Of a stretch of 64,000 nt of DNA, positions 33,434 through 43,281 are shown piece by piece. Position numbers and translations under genes: made by a program. Source of the DNA: Herbaspirillum sp. RV1423 (GTDB lineage Bacteria; Pseudomonadota; Gammaproteobacteria; Burkholderiales; Burkholderiaceae_D); contig NZ_CBXX010000022.1 of the NCBI RefSeq assembly GCF_000577615.1, positions 1 to 64,000 of the forward strand, in the 5' to 3' direction. Position 1 is the stretch's first letter, and each line of letters starts with the position of its first letter. The notes beneath the pieces are model-generated. The model made no database searches. It was not told where the DNA came from and worked only from the letters and a program-made list of their open reading frames with translations.

Positions 33434-34009
33434 TCAGTCCGCGCAGTCGGCGCACCAGCCTTTGATGGTCAGTTCGATTTCGTGACTCTGGAAGCCCTTG
33501 CCGAGGGATTTTTGCAGGGCCGTCTGCAATTGCGCTACGGTGGTCTGGCGCTTGCCGGTGGAAGGCAGTACGCTTTCCAGGAAGCCGGCCTCACCGCTGC
33601 CGTCCAGGCAAAACACGCGGGCGCAGCGGGTGCATTTGAAATGGCCGTGCTGATGCTGAGCGTGGCCATGCGTATGCTGATGGCCGGCGTGGTCATGGTG
33701 CTCGGCGCCTGCGCCGGCGTTGTAGCGAAAAATGCGGTCGTCGCTGGCGATCTTGTGCGCCAGGCCGGCTTCGGTCAGGCAATCGAGCGCACGATATAGC
33801 GTGACGCGGTCCATGTCGACCAGTTTGTCCTGAATGTCCTGATGCGACACGGCGCTGCGCGCGCTTAGCAACGCCGCCATGACGCTCACGCGCGCCTGCG
33901 TGACGCGTACGGATGCGTCGCGCAATTGCAGCTCGGCCAGGGCCTGCGCCTTGGCCGGATCATGGGCGAGAGCAGTTGGCGTGGCGGTGTCGGCGGGTTT
34001 GGATTTCAT
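33434..34009 (-). CDS. Fur-family transcriptional regulator with His-rich insert
   Basis: 191 residues. Winged HTH (about 35-95: VRVTQARVSVMAALL and DMDRVTLYRALDCLTEAGLA), then a histidine-rich run (HHDHAGHQHTHGHAQHQHGH) before the zinc-site cysteines CTRC and CADC. This is longer than typical Fur (about 140-150). Zn- or peroxide-sensing (Zur/PerR-like) is possible; which metal cannot be told from sequence. It is the next gene after xerC on the same strand, with a 112-base gap, and its role may be unrelated to it. Confidence 0.88.
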   Translation of the reverse strand: MKSKPADTATPTALAHDPAKAQALAELQLRDASVRVTQARVSVMAALLSARSAVSHQDIQDKLVDMDRVTLYRALDCLTEAGLAHKIASDDRIFRYNAGAGAEHHDHAGHQHTHGHAQHQHGHFKCTRCARVFCLDGSGEAGFLESVLPSTGKRQTTVAQLQTALQKSLGKGFQSHEIELTIKGWCADCAD

Positions 34010-34121
34010 GGGATGTCGCTGGTGTAAGCAAGCGTCCGGATGCGGCGCTTCATCAAGGGGTTACGCGAATTATGCCGCAATTCCATGCAAGTGGCTTCGT
34101 TCCCGGCCTATTTGCGGCGGC

Positions 34122-35090
34122 TTATTTGGAAGTGATTTTTTTTGCGCGCGGATGGGCGGCGTCGTAAACCTGGGCGAGGCGCTGGAAATCCAGCGAGGTA
34201 TAGACCTGGGTGGCCGTGATGGAGGCGTGGCCCAGCATTTCCTGCACCGCCCGCAAATCGCCGGAACCTTGCAGTACATGCGAGGCGAAGGAGTGGCGCA
34301 GCACATGCGGATGCACATTGGTGGCCATTCCGAGCGCCTGGCCGTGCGCCTTCAGCCGCAGTTGCGCTACGCGCGGCGACATGCGCGTGCCGCGCTCGCT
34401 CAGGAACAGCGCGCGCCGGTCTGCATCGGCATGAAGGGAGAGCACGGTTTCACGCGCGTTGAGCCAGTTCCTGAGAGCTTCCATGGCCGGCTGGCCTACC
34501 GGCACGTTGCGCATCTTGTTGCCTTTGCCGGTGACCGTCACTTCGCAGCTTTGCATGTCGATCCAGCCTGCCGATGTGTAGCCGGCTTCCTGCCTGTATT
34601 GCACGTCCAGCCCCGTCAACTCGGAAACGCGCAGGCCGCTGGAGTACAGCAGCTCGAACATCGCGCGATTACATAACTGCGCCGGTGCGTCGGCATTTTT
34701 AAGCGGATTGGCATGGGATACCAAATGGACGGCATCGTCAGCAGCCAGCGCCTTGGGCAGCGGTTTGGCCTTTTTGGGCGCTTTGACGCCATCGACCGGA
34801 TTCGATTTCAGATTGCCCTGTTCGGACAGCCAGTCGTAAAAACCGCGCCAGGCCGAGAGTTTGCGTGCGATGGAGCGGGCGTTGAGGCCTCTGCCGTGCA
34901 GTTGCGCGGCGAACTTGCGGATCTGGAAATGGGTGACTGCCGCCAACGCGACGCCAGCGGCTTGCGCCAGTTCGGTCAATTCCGTCAGGTCGCGGCCGTA
35001 GTTGCTGACGGTGTGCGGCGACAGCATGCGCTGGCTCTGCAGGCTGTCGAGATAGCGGTCGAGTTCGGCTGGATTGGCGTCGTCGCTCAC
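34122..35090 (-). CDS. xerC: Tyrosine recombinase XerC
   Basis: 322 residues. SAM-like core-binding domain about 10-105, catalytic domain thereafter. The catalytic set is visible: Arg in SSGLRVSELTGL, Lys in GKGNKMRNVP, His-x-x-Arg in HPHVLRHSFASH, and the nucleophile Tyr in ITATQVYTSLDF. It resolves chromosome dimers at dif with XerD. GTG 35090 (VSDDANPAEL) is likely; a TTG at 35105 is also in frame, and neither has a strong Shine-Dalgarno. It follows DUF484 as in many proteobacteria. Confidence 0.93.
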   Translation of the reverse strand: MSDDANPAELDRYLDSLQSQRMLSPHTVSNYGRDLTELTELAQAAGVALAAVTHFQIRKFAAQLHGRGLNARSIARKLSAWRGFYDWLSEQGNLKSNPVDGVKAPKKAKPLPKALAADDAVHLVSHANPLKNADAPAQLCNRAMFELLYSSGLRVSELTGLDVQYRQEAGYTSAGWIDMQSCEVTVTGKGNKMRNVPVGQPAMEALRNWLNARETVLSLHADADRRALFLSERGTRMSPRVAQLRLKAHGQALGMATNVHPHVLRHSFASHVLQGSGDLRAVQEMLGHASITATQVYTSLDFQRLAQVYDAAHPRAKKITSK

Positions 35091-35125
35091 ACGGTTGGAT
35101 CGCAAGGATCGGAAATTAGGATGAT

Positions 35126-35794
35126 TCAGTGTAGCAGGCAGGCTAGCGCGGCGCTGGCGGTTTCGCCGATGCGGCTCAGAAAGTCGGTGGCCATGTCTGC
35201 CGTGAAGCGGCTTGGGTCGGGCGAGCCGAGCACCAGCAGGCCGAAGGATTCAGGTGCTGCACTGACGCGCAGCGGCAACATCGCCACGGATTTCACGGTT
35301 GTCGCGTCTTCCAGCCAGCCGGCGGCTTCGAAGTCGTTGTTGGCGCCGCAGAACGGCGTGGTCAGTCCGTTGGCGAAGATGCGAGCGTCTTCCGACACTG
35401 CAGCGGTGAACCAGTTGTCGCTGTGGCTTTCGGCGATGTTCCACAGACGCAGGGTAACTTGCGGGACGTTGAAGATTTCCCGCAGACTGCCGGTCAGCGT
35501 CCGTGGCAGATCAGCGTCGTTGCGAGCCAGCAGCAGCGCGCGCGTCCATGCTTGGAATTTGCCGGTGATTTCGTCGTTTTCTTGCGCGATGCGCAGCAGG
35601 TCGGCCATGTGCAATTCCTGCACCTTGATCTTTTCGCGCAGAATTTCCATCTGGCGCTCCTGTAAGGAGACGGCGCGCCCGAGCAAAGGGCTGGTCAGCT
35701 TGATCCGGCCCAGCAACTCGGCATGTTCCTCAAAGAAATGAGGATGATCGAGCAAATAGTCAGCAATCGAATCTGAGTCCAAATGGGGGGTCAT
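35126..35794 (-). CDS. DUF484 family protein
   Basis: 222 residues, matching the GAF-like DUF484 family: N-terminal DSIADYLLDHPHFFEEHAEL, then SLQERQMEILREKIKVQELH (a likely coiled coil), then a GAF-like domain with ESFGLLVLGSPDPSRFTADM. Function unknown. The family is usually encoded between dapF and xerC. Here xerC lies 35 bases downstream, but dapF is 3.5 kb away, beyond the porin and Sel1-repeat genes. ATG 35794 chosen. Confidence 0.9.
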   Translation of the reverse strand: MTPHLDSDSIADYLLDHPHFFEEHAELLGRIKLTSPLLGRAVSLQERQMEILREKIKVQELHMADLLRIAQENDEITGKFQAWTRALLLARNDADLPRTLTGSLREIFNVPQVTLRLWNIAESHSDNWFTAAVSEDARIFANGLTTPFCGANNDFEAAGWLEDATTVKSVAMLPLRVSAAPESFGLLVLGSPDPSRFTADMATDFLSRIGETASAALACLLH

Positions 35795-35939
35795 GTGCGT
35801 TTTTGTTGGGTTGAATATTTTCAGCGTCTTGCTGTGCCAGGCCGATTCGGCATTGCATATCCGCAATATCGCGAGATTATCTACGCTATCGTTGGTGCTG
35901 ACAACCTGATTCTTGGTAAGGCAAATCTGGCTCCGCCAA

Positions 35940-35980
35940 TAAAAACGGGCTCACATGATTGCTCATGTAAGCCCGAATCG
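35940..35980 (-). terminator. Terminator of the 36.0 kb porin gene
   Basis: Read on the minus strand, CGGGCTTACATGAG and a matching CATGTGAGCCCG form a stem around a short loop, followed by T residues (AAAAA at 35941-35945 on the plus strand). It lies about 60 bases after the porin stop. Confidence 0.85.
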
Positions 35981-36035
35981 TTCAGTTAAGTATCTGATTT
36001 CCTGACGTTTTCACGCCAGAGGCCAGAGGCTTAAA

Positions 36036-37226
36036 TTAGAACTTGTGACGGATACCAACAGTAACTGCTGTTTGGCTAGCGTCGTTACCAGTTGTGTCAG
36101 CATACACGCCTGGGTTCTTCATGTCTTTAGCACGCAGGTTCGACACGAATGCGTACAGGTCGGTACGCTTCGACAACCAGTAGTCTGTACCCAGGTTGAA
36201 TTGGGTCAGTTTACCCTTGCCGCTCAGGCCGTCGAAGTCAGCACGAGTGTACTGAACGCTACCCAACAGTTTCAACGAAGGAGTCAGCGAGTATGCTGTA
36301 CCCAATTCGTACATGTCAGCCTTCTTCGACAGACCCAGAGTAGCACCAGTCACACGGGTTGCGTCTGTCAGGCCAGTCACTGCAACGGTGTTCAAATCTT
36401 GCTTGACGCGCGAGTAGTTACCATAAACGCGTGCAGGACCGAACTGATAGCTAGCAACAACGTTCAACACTTTAGCTGCCGAAGCGCCTGCGTTAGCAGC
36501 GCCAACAACAGTGCTCAGAGGAGCAGCATTAGCGAGCAGGGAAGTATCGCTAGGTGTAGGACCTTGCTTCGATTGATAGTAGTTGATACCCAGGCCCAGT
36601 GGGCCGTTGTCGTACTTACCGCCCAGACCAAACGATTGGCCAGCGCTAGTCTTGCCAGCTGTTTCGCCGAAACCGTACATCAGGTTACCGGTGAAGCCAC
36701 TCAGGTTGTTCGTGGTGTAGCTGATCGAATTGTTAGTGCGAACACCTTGCAGACGGTTCAGGTTAGAGCCGGAGTTCTGGATAACACCACCGAAGTCAGC
36801 CACGGCTGTGTAGGCGCTGATAGTGTCAGCCCAGTCAGTTTGACGACCGAGCAGAACCGAACCGAAACCACCGGCCAGACCGACAACCGATTTACGACGG
36901 AACAGGTTAGTTGTGCCTGGATCTTGGCCATTCAAAGCACCGTTGTCGTTGTTGAAGCCGGTTTCCAGGTTGAACACTGCGCTCAAACCGCCGCCCAGAT
37001 CTTCAACGCCCTTGAAACCGATGCGCGAACCTTGGATAACGCCGGAGTTCATTGCAAACTTGCTGCCAGTGTTAATACCTGTCACGCCTGGTGCATTTGT
37101 AGTTTGAGCTTTGCTTGTGTATGTAACGCCAGTATCAATGATACCGTAGATAGTAACGGAGCTTTGTGCTTGTGCAGCACCTGCAAACGCGCCGAGAACG
37201 GCCAGTGCAAGCAGAGATTTTTTCAT
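36036..37226 (-). CDS. Outer-membrane porin (Porin_4 family)
   Basis: 396 residues: signal peptide ending GAAQAQ (about 1-20), barrel beginning SSVTIYGIIDTGVTYTSKAQ and ending VTVGIRHKF with terminal Phe. Blocks SRIGFKGVEDLGGGLSAVFN and LFRRKSVVGLAGGFGSVLLGR are family hallmarks. Codons use more A/T at third positions than in neighbouring genes, which fits a very abundant protein; an origin by transfer is also possible. RBS GAAGGATGTCAA. It sits between DUF484 and a Sel1-repeat gene. Confidence 0.95.
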   Translation of the reverse strand: MKKSLLALAVLGAFAGAAQAQSSVTIYGIIDTGVTYTSKAQTTNAPGVTGINTGSKFAMNSGVIQGSRIGFKGVEDLGGGLSAVFNLETGFNNDNGALNGQDPGTTNLFRRKSVVGLAGGFGSVLLGRQTDWADTISAYTAVADFGGVIQNSGSNLNRLQGVRTNNSISYTTNNLSGFTGNLMYGFGETAGKTSAGQSFGLGGKYDNGPLGLGINYYQSKQGPTPSDTSLLANAAPLSTVVGAANAGASAAKVLNVVASYQFGPARVYGNYSRVKQDLNTVAVTGLTDATRVTGATLGLSKKADMYELGTAYSLTPSLKLLGSVQYTRADFDGLSGKGKLTQFNLGTDYWLSKRTDLYAFVSNLRAKDMKNPGVYADTTGNDASQTAVTVGIRHKF

Positions 37227-37596
37227 TTGACATCCTTCTATAAAAATAGTCTTGAGGATCCGTACATCTAGTCGGATGGTGAGACATTAAGGGTTCTCAT
37301 TGGCGATGACCGTAGATTGGTCGTTTGGCGGACAGACTTTTGGTTGAAATTTCGAAACCACTGCACGAGTGTTGTTTTTTTCTAACGCTTTCACGGGGGA
37401 TATCTTATGGACGGGACTTTTTAGGTTCTGCGCCGGTCGGAATACGATGAAATTGTCTTTGTGCCAAGAAAATGCCGCTTAAAGACTTGAATTGTTGTTT
37501 TAAAGCTCCAATTTTGTCTCTTAAAACCGAGATTAAAAAAATATTATGATTTATAGGGGATAATTTTTTCCTTCGAAAGAGAGTTTGGATTGATTT
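37227..37596. promoter_or_regulatory. Divergent promoter region of porin and Sel1-repeat gene
   Basis: 370 AT-rich bases, the most AT-rich stretch in the window apart from 130-250. It includes the porin ribosome binding site and an inverted repeat TGAGA / TCTCA (37280-37299). A long untranslated leader for the porin is likely. No specific regulator site was identified. Confidence 0.45.
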
Positions 37597-39177
37597 ATGG
37601 CGAGTCGGGAAGATTTGGCAGTTATTCGAGCGGCGCGCGCCGGCCAGGCAGAGGCGCAATTGGCGCTGGGCCGGCGCTATCTGTTTGGCGGCAACGGTTT
37701 GCCTCAAAGTTTCGCTACCGCCCTGCATTGGCTGGACCGGGCGGCGCGTCAGGGGGCGGCGGATGCCTGGACGTTGATCGGCGAGCATATCCCTTATGAA
37801 GTCGTGGCGCAGGCGCCCAGGCCGTTGGACTATGTGATTTGGTATGAGCGGGCCTTTGACGCCGGACGGAAAGTCGCAGGACTGGCATTTGCGCGCCTGG
37901 TGTTGTCGCAAAAGGCACAACCCGATGCGCAATCCATGCTCGGCAAAGCGGTCAAGGTGCTCGAAGCCGAGGCAAATGCCGGCACGGCAGAGGCGCAGTG
38001 GCTGTTGGCGCAGCAAAAGGCCGGCGAACAGTCCATCGGTAATCCGCAGGCGCAGGCCGATCGGAAGGCGGAAGGCATCCAGTGGGCACAGAAAGCGGCC
38101 GACGCTGGCGTGGGTCCGGCGCAGTTGGCGCTGGCGGATGCCGCCTGGCTGCGCCTGGATCGGGACGATTTCATCCGGCGGGCGCTGCCGCTGGGGAGCT
38201 CCCTGCTGGCGCAGTACAGCGCCGAACTGCCGCAACTGAATGCGCCGTCCGAGGCCTTGGCCCAGCGTCTGGGGCAAGGGAACATCACGTTGCTGTCGCG
38301 GCTGGCGCAAATTCTGAACGACATCAAGGATATCTCGGCAGATGAAGCACAGCAGTTGCTTGAGCTGGCGGCCTATGCCGACGACAAGTCGGCGCAGCTT
38401 TCGCTCGGGCTGTTCTTTGCGCGCATGAATGAAGACGGTGGACGGGCTTTCCCCGGTTGCGGCTCGGCTAATTATAAGAAGGCGATACGCTGGCTGACGC
38501 TGGCAGGCGAGCGCGGCCTGGCGTCGGCCTGGTACGCTCTGTCGCGGATTTACCTGAAGCCCGAGTTTTCCCAGCGCAACCTCGCCGACGCCCAGCATTA
38601 TCTGGAGCGCGCCGCCGAAATGGGGCACGCCATGGCGCAACTGGAATGCGGCAGCAGCGCCTGGCGCAATCGCCGCGACGATCCGGCCAACGACGTGCGT
38701 GCGGTGTACTGGCTGCAGAAGGCGGCGTCCCAGAATCATCCCGATGCGCGCGATTTGCTCGGCAAGATTGCCGATCGGCCTGCGCCTGCCGCGTGGGCGA
38801 TTGATGCCAAGCGCCACATGACGCGCGATTTCCTGAGCGCCTATCCTTTCCTGGCGGCGCGCCTGGAATTGGCGATCCTGTTCGGCCTGACGCGGCCGGA
38901 AGCCTTGCTGATCGATTTGAGGCAAGCCGATTGCGGCCATTGCCTGGTGGTCGACATTCGCGATTACTATGCGCGCAGCAAACGGCGCCTGATATTAATA
39001 GAGACCGGCGATGAGCGGCAGGTGCTTAATCGCATCGGCCGCCTGTTTGAAGACGTCGATTGCAGTCTCAGCGGGCCGGAAGGCAATTACCGGCAACGCC
39101 TCTATCGCCTGAAAACCGCATTGCCGCAGGAGGCCGAGGAGCGCGAAGAAGAGCGGGATCTGGCGGAGCAGTCCTGA
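37597..39177 (+). CDS. Sel1-like repeat protein
   Basis: 526 residues, no membrane segment. Several Sel1-like units are seen, for example GQAEAQLALGRRYLFGGNG, DRKAEGIQWAQKAADAGVGP, KAIRWLTLAGERGLASAWYA, DAQHYLERAAEMGHAMAQLE and AVYWLQKAASQNHPDARDLL. Such alpha-alpha repeats mediate protein-protein contacts. The C-terminal 120 residues are not repeat-like (YYARSKRRLILIETGDERQV) and unrecognised. Function unknown. Confidence 0.85.
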   Translation: MASREDLAVIRAARAGQAEAQLALGRRYLFGGNGLPQSFATALHWLDRAARQGAADAWTLIGEHIPYEVVAQAPRPLDYVIWYERAFDAGRKVAGLAFARLVLSQKAQPDAQSMLGKAVKVLEAEANAGTAEAQWLLAQQKAGEQSIGNPQAQADRKAEGIQWAQKAADAGVGPAQLALADAAWLRLDRDDFIRRALPLGSSLLAQYSAELPQLNAPSEALAQRLGQGNITLLSRLAQILNDIKDISADEAQQLLELAAYADDKSAQLSLGLFFARMNEDGGRAFPGCGSANYKKAIRWLTLAGERGLASAWYALSRIYLKPEFSQRNLADAQHYLERAAEMGHAMAQLECGSSAWRNRRDDPANDVRAVYWLQKAASQNHPDARDLLGKIADRPAPAAWAIDAKRHMTRDFLSAYPFLAARLELAILFGLTRPEALLIDLRQADCGHCLVVDIRDYYARSKRRLILIETGDERQVLNRIGRLFEDVDCSLSGPEGNYRQRLYRLKTALPQEAEEREEERDLAEQS

Positions 39178-39196
39178 CGTTTCGCTTGTCATTCTG

Positions 39197-39235
39197 AAAA
39201 AAAAGAGATGGCTGCCTGGCCATCTCTTTTTATTT
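39197..39235. terminator. Bidirectional terminator between the Sel1-repeat gene and dapF
   Basis: AAAAGAGATGGC / GCCATCTCTTTT, a perfect 12-bp stem with loop TGCCTG, with A and T tracts at both ends; suits convergent transcripts. Confidence 0.92.
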
Positions 39236-39260
39236 TGTCATCGGCGCTGGACGAAACAGG

Positions 39261-40112
39261 TCAGATCTCTATTTCGCCCTCAAACACCGACACCGCAGGA
39301 CCGGTCATCAGGACCGGCTTGCCGGGCCCGGCCCAGTTGATCACCAGTTCGCCGCCGTGAGTCTGCACCGCCACTGGCGCATCCAGCAGGCCGCGCCGTA
39401 TGCCGGCGACCACCGCCGCACAGGCGCCGGTGCCGCACGCCAGCGTCTCGCCGGCGCCGCGCTCGTAGACGCGCAGGTTCACGTTGCGGCGATCGACCAC
39501 TTGCATGAAGCCGGCGTTGACCCGCTTCGGAAAGCGGGGATGGCGTTCGATCAGCGGACCGTCCTCCAATACCGGCGCGGCTTCGGTATCCGCGACGATT
39601 TGCACGGCATGCGGATTGCCCATCGACACGACGGAAATCCAGGCGGTCTTGCCGTTGACGTCGAGCGGCCACAAAGTATCGTCGCCTTCGGTCTTGCCAA
39701 TCAGGCCTGAAGAATCGAAAGGCACCTGCTCGGGCGCCAGTACCGGCGCACCCATGTCGACCGTGACGCGGCCGTCGTCTTCCAGGGTCGGTTCAATCAC
39801 GCCGGACAGGGTTTCCACGCGGATGACGCGCTTGGTCGTCAGGCCCTTGTCGCTGACGAAGCGGGCAAATGCGCGCGCGCCGTTGCCGCATTGTTCGACT
39901 TCGCCGCCGTCGGCGTTGTAAATGCGATAGCGAAAATCGATGCCTTCCGACTGCGGCCGCTCCACCACCAGCATTTGGTCGGCGCCGATGCCGAACCGGC
40001 GATCGGCAATGAACTTCCATTGCTCCGGCGTCAGGGCGATGTCCTGATGGATGGCGTCAACGACAACGAAGTCGTTGCCGGCGCCGTGCATTTTGGTGAA
40101 TTTGATTTTCAT
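39261..40112 (-). CDS. dapF: Diaminopimelate epimerase
   Basis: 283 residues. Both catalytic cysteine motifs are visible: [14 protein letters not shown] (about 75-88) and [14 protein letters not shown] (about 225-238). It interconverts LL- and meso-diaminopimelate for lysine and peptidoglycan. Start [20 protein letters not shown]. It is 18 bases downstream of the second acyltransferase gene on the same strand, so it is likely part of that operon. Confidence 0.96.
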   Translation of the reverse strand: MKIKFTKMHGAGNDFVVVDAIHQDIALTPEQWKFIADRRFGIGADQMLVVERPQSEGIDFRYRIYNADGGEVEQCGNGARAFARFVSDKGLTTKRVIRVETLSGVIEPTLEDDGRVTVDMGAPVLAPEQVPFDSSGLIGKTEGDDTLWPLDVNGKTAWISVVSMGNPHAVQIVADTEAAPVLEDGPLIERHPRFPKRVNAGFMQVVDRRNVNLRVYERGAGETLACGTGACAAVVAGIRRGLLDAPVAVQTHGGELVINWAGPGKPVLMTGPAVSVFEGEIEI

Positions 40113-40130
40113 GACCAGATTATAGGGCGG

Positions 40131-41012
40131 CTATTCGTTTTTGCCGTATACATTAGGTGTGCCCGGCGGCTGGGTTTTAAAGCGCTTGTGGGCCCAGAAA
40201 TATTCCGCCGGCGCTTCCAGCACGCGTTCTTCGATGAAGGCATTCATGCGGCGCGTGGCTTCGAGGATGTCGTCGCCGGGATAATTTTCCCACGCCGGGT
40301 AAAAAGTGGTTTTCCAGCCCTTGTAGTCCGGCAGGAAGGTGGTGATCACAGGAATCACGTGCGCCTGGGTTGCCGCGGCGATGCGGGCGGTAGCGGTCAG
40401 GGTCGCCGCCGGCATGCCGAAGAAAGGCACGAATTCGGCATCGCGCAGGCCGAAGTCCATGTCCGGCAGCATGATGAACGGCAAGCCCTCGCGCATGGCG
40501 CGGATGATGGGTTTGACGCCCTTTTCGCGCGACAGCAAGGTCACCGGGCGGAAACGCGAGCGGCCTTTGAGCAGCGCGCGGTCGACCACCTCATTCTGTT
40601 GTTTTGCGTAAATGGTGCATACCGACAAATCCGAATTGAGCACTAGCGCGATGCCGGGGATTTCCAGGCAGACGAAGTGCGGGCAAAGCAGGATGGTCGG
40701 GCCGGACTTGATGACGTCGACCGGGACGTTCGGCTCGACCTTGATCAGGCGCTTGAGGCGCGCTTCCGAGGCCCACCACAGAATGCCGCGTTCCAGCGCG
40801 CTGCGGGCATAGGCCTGAAAGTGGCGCCGCGCAATGGCTTCGCGCTCGGCTTCGGTCTTGTCCGGAAAGCATAGGCGCAGGTTGGTCAGCGTGATATGGC
40901 GGCGCGGCTTCATGATGATGAACAGCAGCGAGCCGAGTGCTTCGCCTATACGGCCGAGGATGGGCAGCGGCAGCCAGTGCAGCAGCCACATCAGTGCAAT
41001 CAGCGCCCTCAT
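40131..41012 (-). CDS. Lipid A biosynthesis acyltransferase, LpxL/HtrB-like (second copy)
   Basis: 293 residues with an N-terminal membrane anchor (LIALMWLLHWLPLPILGRI). The HX4E catalytic motif is CPHFVCLEIPG. Family block WARHFQAYARSALERGILWW-like and LPDMDFGLRDAEFVPFFG are present. It transfers a secondary acyl chain to lipid A. Its start overlaps the preceding acyltransferase stop (ATGA), showing tandem duplicated enzymes in one operon; they probably attach different acyl chains. Confidence 0.92.
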   Translation of the reverse strand: MRALIALMWLLHWLPLPILGRIGEALGSLLFIIMKPRRHITLTNLRLCFPDKTEAEREAIARRHFQAYARSALERGILWWASEARLKRLIKVEPNVPVDVIKSGPTILLCPHFVCLEIPGIALVLNSDLSVCTIYAKQQNEVVDRALLKGRSRFRPVTLLSREKGVKPIIRAMREGLPFIMLPDMDFGLRDAEFVPFFGMPAATLTATARIAAATQAHVIPVITTFLPDYKGWKTTFYPAWENYPGDDILEATRRMNAFIEERVLEAPAEYFWAHKRFKTQPPGTPNVYGKNE

Positions 41013-41854
41013 TGCGCCGCTCCGGGCGCGGAGACGCCGGGCGGCGTCTTGTAGCGGTTGTAGCTCCAGATGTATTGCGCCGGACAGCGCGCGATCAATT
41101 TTTCCATCGCCAGATTGATGGCGCGCGCCTGCTGTTCCGGCGTGTCGCCGAGGGTTTCTTCAAAGGCGACGAAGCGGATCACGAAGCCGCGGCCCCATGA
41201 CAATCGTTCGGCATACGACAGAATGATCGGCGCGCCGCTCATCTGGTGCATCTTTGCCGACAGCGTCATGGTGTAGGCCGGCTTGCCGAAAAAATCGGCC
41301 CAGACGCCTTCGCCATGTTGCGGCACCTGGTCCGGCAGCAGGCCGATGGCCTTGCCGCTTTTCAATGCCTTGAGCAGGACGCGCACGCCGGACAGATTGG
41401 CCGGGGCAAGATGCAGATTCGGGCGCGAGCGGGCGCCTTCGACCAGCGGCTTCAATGCGGCTTTGCGCGGCGGACGGTAGAGCGCGGTCAACGAGGTCTT
41501 CTCGGCAATGGCTTGCGCGATGATTTCAAAGCAGCCCAGATGCGGCGTCAGGAAAACCACGCCGGTTTTGGCGTCCAGCGCCTGTTGCGCCAGTTCCCAG
41601 TTTTCGATGCGGGCGGTGCGCAACACGCGTTTTGGCGCAGCGCACCAGATGAAGGGCAGCTCGAAGATGCCTTTGCCCGATTCGTTGATTGCAGTAGACA
41701 AATATTGTCGGTAGCCGGCCCGGGTCAGATTTTCTTTCAGGCGCTTGCGGTACGACGGCGAAGCCAGGTAGACGAGCCATCCCATCGCGATCCCGATCAG
41801 GTGCAGCAAGGGCAGCGGGAGCAGTGATAGCAGGCGGAATAAAGAAAAAAGCAT
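41009..41854 (-). CDS. Lipid A biosynthesis acyltransferase, LpxL/HtrB-like (first copy)
   Basis: 281 residues. Membrane anchor at the N-terminus (FSLFRLLSLLPLPLLHLIGI), catalytic HX4E in LTPHLGCFEIIAQ, and a substrate block AIGLLPDQVPQHGEGVWADF. The start at ATG 41854 (MLFSLFRLLSLL) is preferred; a TTG at 41902 is in frame. It heads the operon acyltransferase-acyltransferase-dapF and is divergent from metK. Confidence 0.92.
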   Translation of the reverse strand: MLFSLFRLLSLLPLPLLHLIGIAMGWLVYLASPSYRKRLKENLTRAGYRQYLSTAINESGKGIFELPFIWCAAPKRVLRTARIENWELAQQALDAKTGVVFLTPHLGCFEIIAQAIAEKTSLTALYRPPRKAALKPLVEGARSRPNLHLAPANLSGVRVLLKALKSGKAIGLLPDQVPQHGEGVWADFFGKPAYTMTLSAKMHQMSGAPIILSYAERLSWGRGFVIRFVAFEETLGDTPEQQARAINLAMEKLIARCPAQYIWSYNRYKTPPGVSAPGAAQ

Positions 41855-42033
41855 ACTTGCCGTTACCGTGAATAATGCTGTGAAATTGCCGAATTTTTGC
41901 AAGACGCGTAAAATAGCACGAAAGCCGTCGAGTTAATGACAACTTGCGAGACGGGATATAAATTTCGCTAAAGCGTCGCAGGCTCTGAGATAGGCCGCGA
42001 CATGGTTAAATCTCTACACTGCAGGAGCCTGTA

Positions 42034-43197
42034 ATGTCCAACGAGTATCTTTTCACTTCCGAATCCGTTTCCGAAGGCCATCCAGACAAGGTCGCCGACC
42101 AGATTTCCGACGCGATTCTGGATGCCATCTTTGCGCAAGACCCGTTGTCGCGCGTTGCCGCTGAAACCTTGTGCAACACCGGCCTGGTCGTGCTGGCTGG
42201 CGAAATCACCACACGCGCCAATGTCGACTACATCGACGTCGCCCGCGAAACCATCAAGCGCATCGGCTACGACAACGCCGACTACGGCATCGACTACAAG
42301 AGCTGCGCCGTGCTGGTCGCCTACGACAAGCAATCCCCGGACATCGCCCAGGGTGTCGACGAAGGCAAGGGCCTGGATCTCGACCAAGGCGCCGGCGACC
42401 AGGGCCTGATGTTCGGTTACGCCTGCGACGAAACGCCGGAACTGATGCCGGCAGCAATCTATTACGCCCACCGCATCGTCGAGCGCCAGTCGCAACTGCG
42501 CAAGGACGGCCGCCTGCCATGGCTGCGTCCGGACGCCAAATCTCAGGTCACGCTGAAGTACGTCGACGGTCGTCCGGTCGCGATCGACACCATCGTGCTG
42601 TCGACCCAGCATGCGCCCGAAATGCAACACAAGGCCATCGAAGAAGCCGCGATCGAAGACATCATCCGTCCGGTCGTGCCGGCTGAATGGCTGAAAAACA
42701 CCCGTTACCTGATCAACCCGACCGGCCGTTTCGTCATTGGCGGTCCGCAAGGCGACTGCGGCCTGACCGGCCGCAAGATCATCGTCGACACCTACGGCGG
42801 CGCAGCGCCGCACGGCGGCGGCGCGTTCTCCGGCAAGGATCCGTCCAAGGTCGACCGTTCGGCAGCCTATGCCGGCCGCTACGTTGCCAAGAACATCGTC
42901 GCCGCCGGCCTGGCGTCGCGTTGCCAGATCCAGGTGTCGTACGCCATCGGCATCGCCAAGCCGACTTCGGTGATGGTCACCACCTTCGGCACCGGCAAGG
43001 TCAGCGACGAGAAGCTGGCGCAATTGGTGCAGGAGCATTTCGACCTGCGCCCGAAAGGCATCGTGCAAATGCTCGATCTGTTGCGTCCTATCTATCAGAA
43101 GACCGCCGCTTACGGCCATTTCGGCCGCGAAGAGCCGGAATTCTCGTGGGAACGCACCGATAAGGCTGCTGCGCTGAAGGCTGCCGCCGGTCTGTGA
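42034..43197 (+). CDS. metK: S-adenosylmethionine synthase
   Basis: 387 residues. Signature motifs: [14 protein letters not shown] (about 14-28), [15 protein letters not shown] and [19 protein letters not shown]. It makes S-adenosylmethionine from methionine and ATP. Start ATG 42034 has GGAG near -10. It is followed by the ahcY leader. A hairpin without a T tract at 43203-43234 follows its stop. Confidence 0.97.
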   Translation: MSNEYLFTSESVSEGHPDKVADQISDAILDAIFAQDPLSRVAAETLCNTGLVVLAGEITTRANVDYIDVARETIKRIGYDNADYGIDYKSCAVLVAYDKQSPDIAQGVDEGKGLDLDQGAGDQGLMFGYACDETPELMPAAIYYAHRIVERQSQLRKDGRLPWLRPDAKSQVTLKYVDGRPVAIDTIVLSTQHAPEMQHKAIEEAAIEDIIRPVVPAEWLKNTRYLINPTGRFVIGGPQGDCGLTGRKIIVDTYGGAAPHGGGAFSGKDPSKVDRSAAYAGRYVAKNIVAAGLASRCQIQVSYAIGIAKPTSVMVTTFGTGKVSDEKLAQLVQEHFDLRPKGIVQMLDLLRPIYQKTAAYGHFGREEPEFSWERTDKAAALKAAAGL

Positions 43198-43202
43198 TTG
43201 TT

Positions 43203-43234
43203 GCGGCGATCCGGTCTTTGTGGCCGGATCGCCG
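43203..43234 (+). terminator. Hairpin after metK
   Basis: GCGGCGATCCGG / CCGGATCGCCGC, 12-bp perfect stem with a short loop, just after the metK stop. There is no downstream T run, so it may be a stability element or a weak terminator rather than a standard one. Confidence 0.6.
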
Positions 43235-43281
43235 CTGTGCGCTGGCATTGCGTACATAAAGTGATTTACAATGCATGTCCG

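Noticed and set aside
34122-35090. Integrase of an integrated element
   Set aside because: Length, motifs and adjacency to DUF484 and a YigB-like gene indicate housekeeping XerC; no attachment-site repeats or cargo genes.
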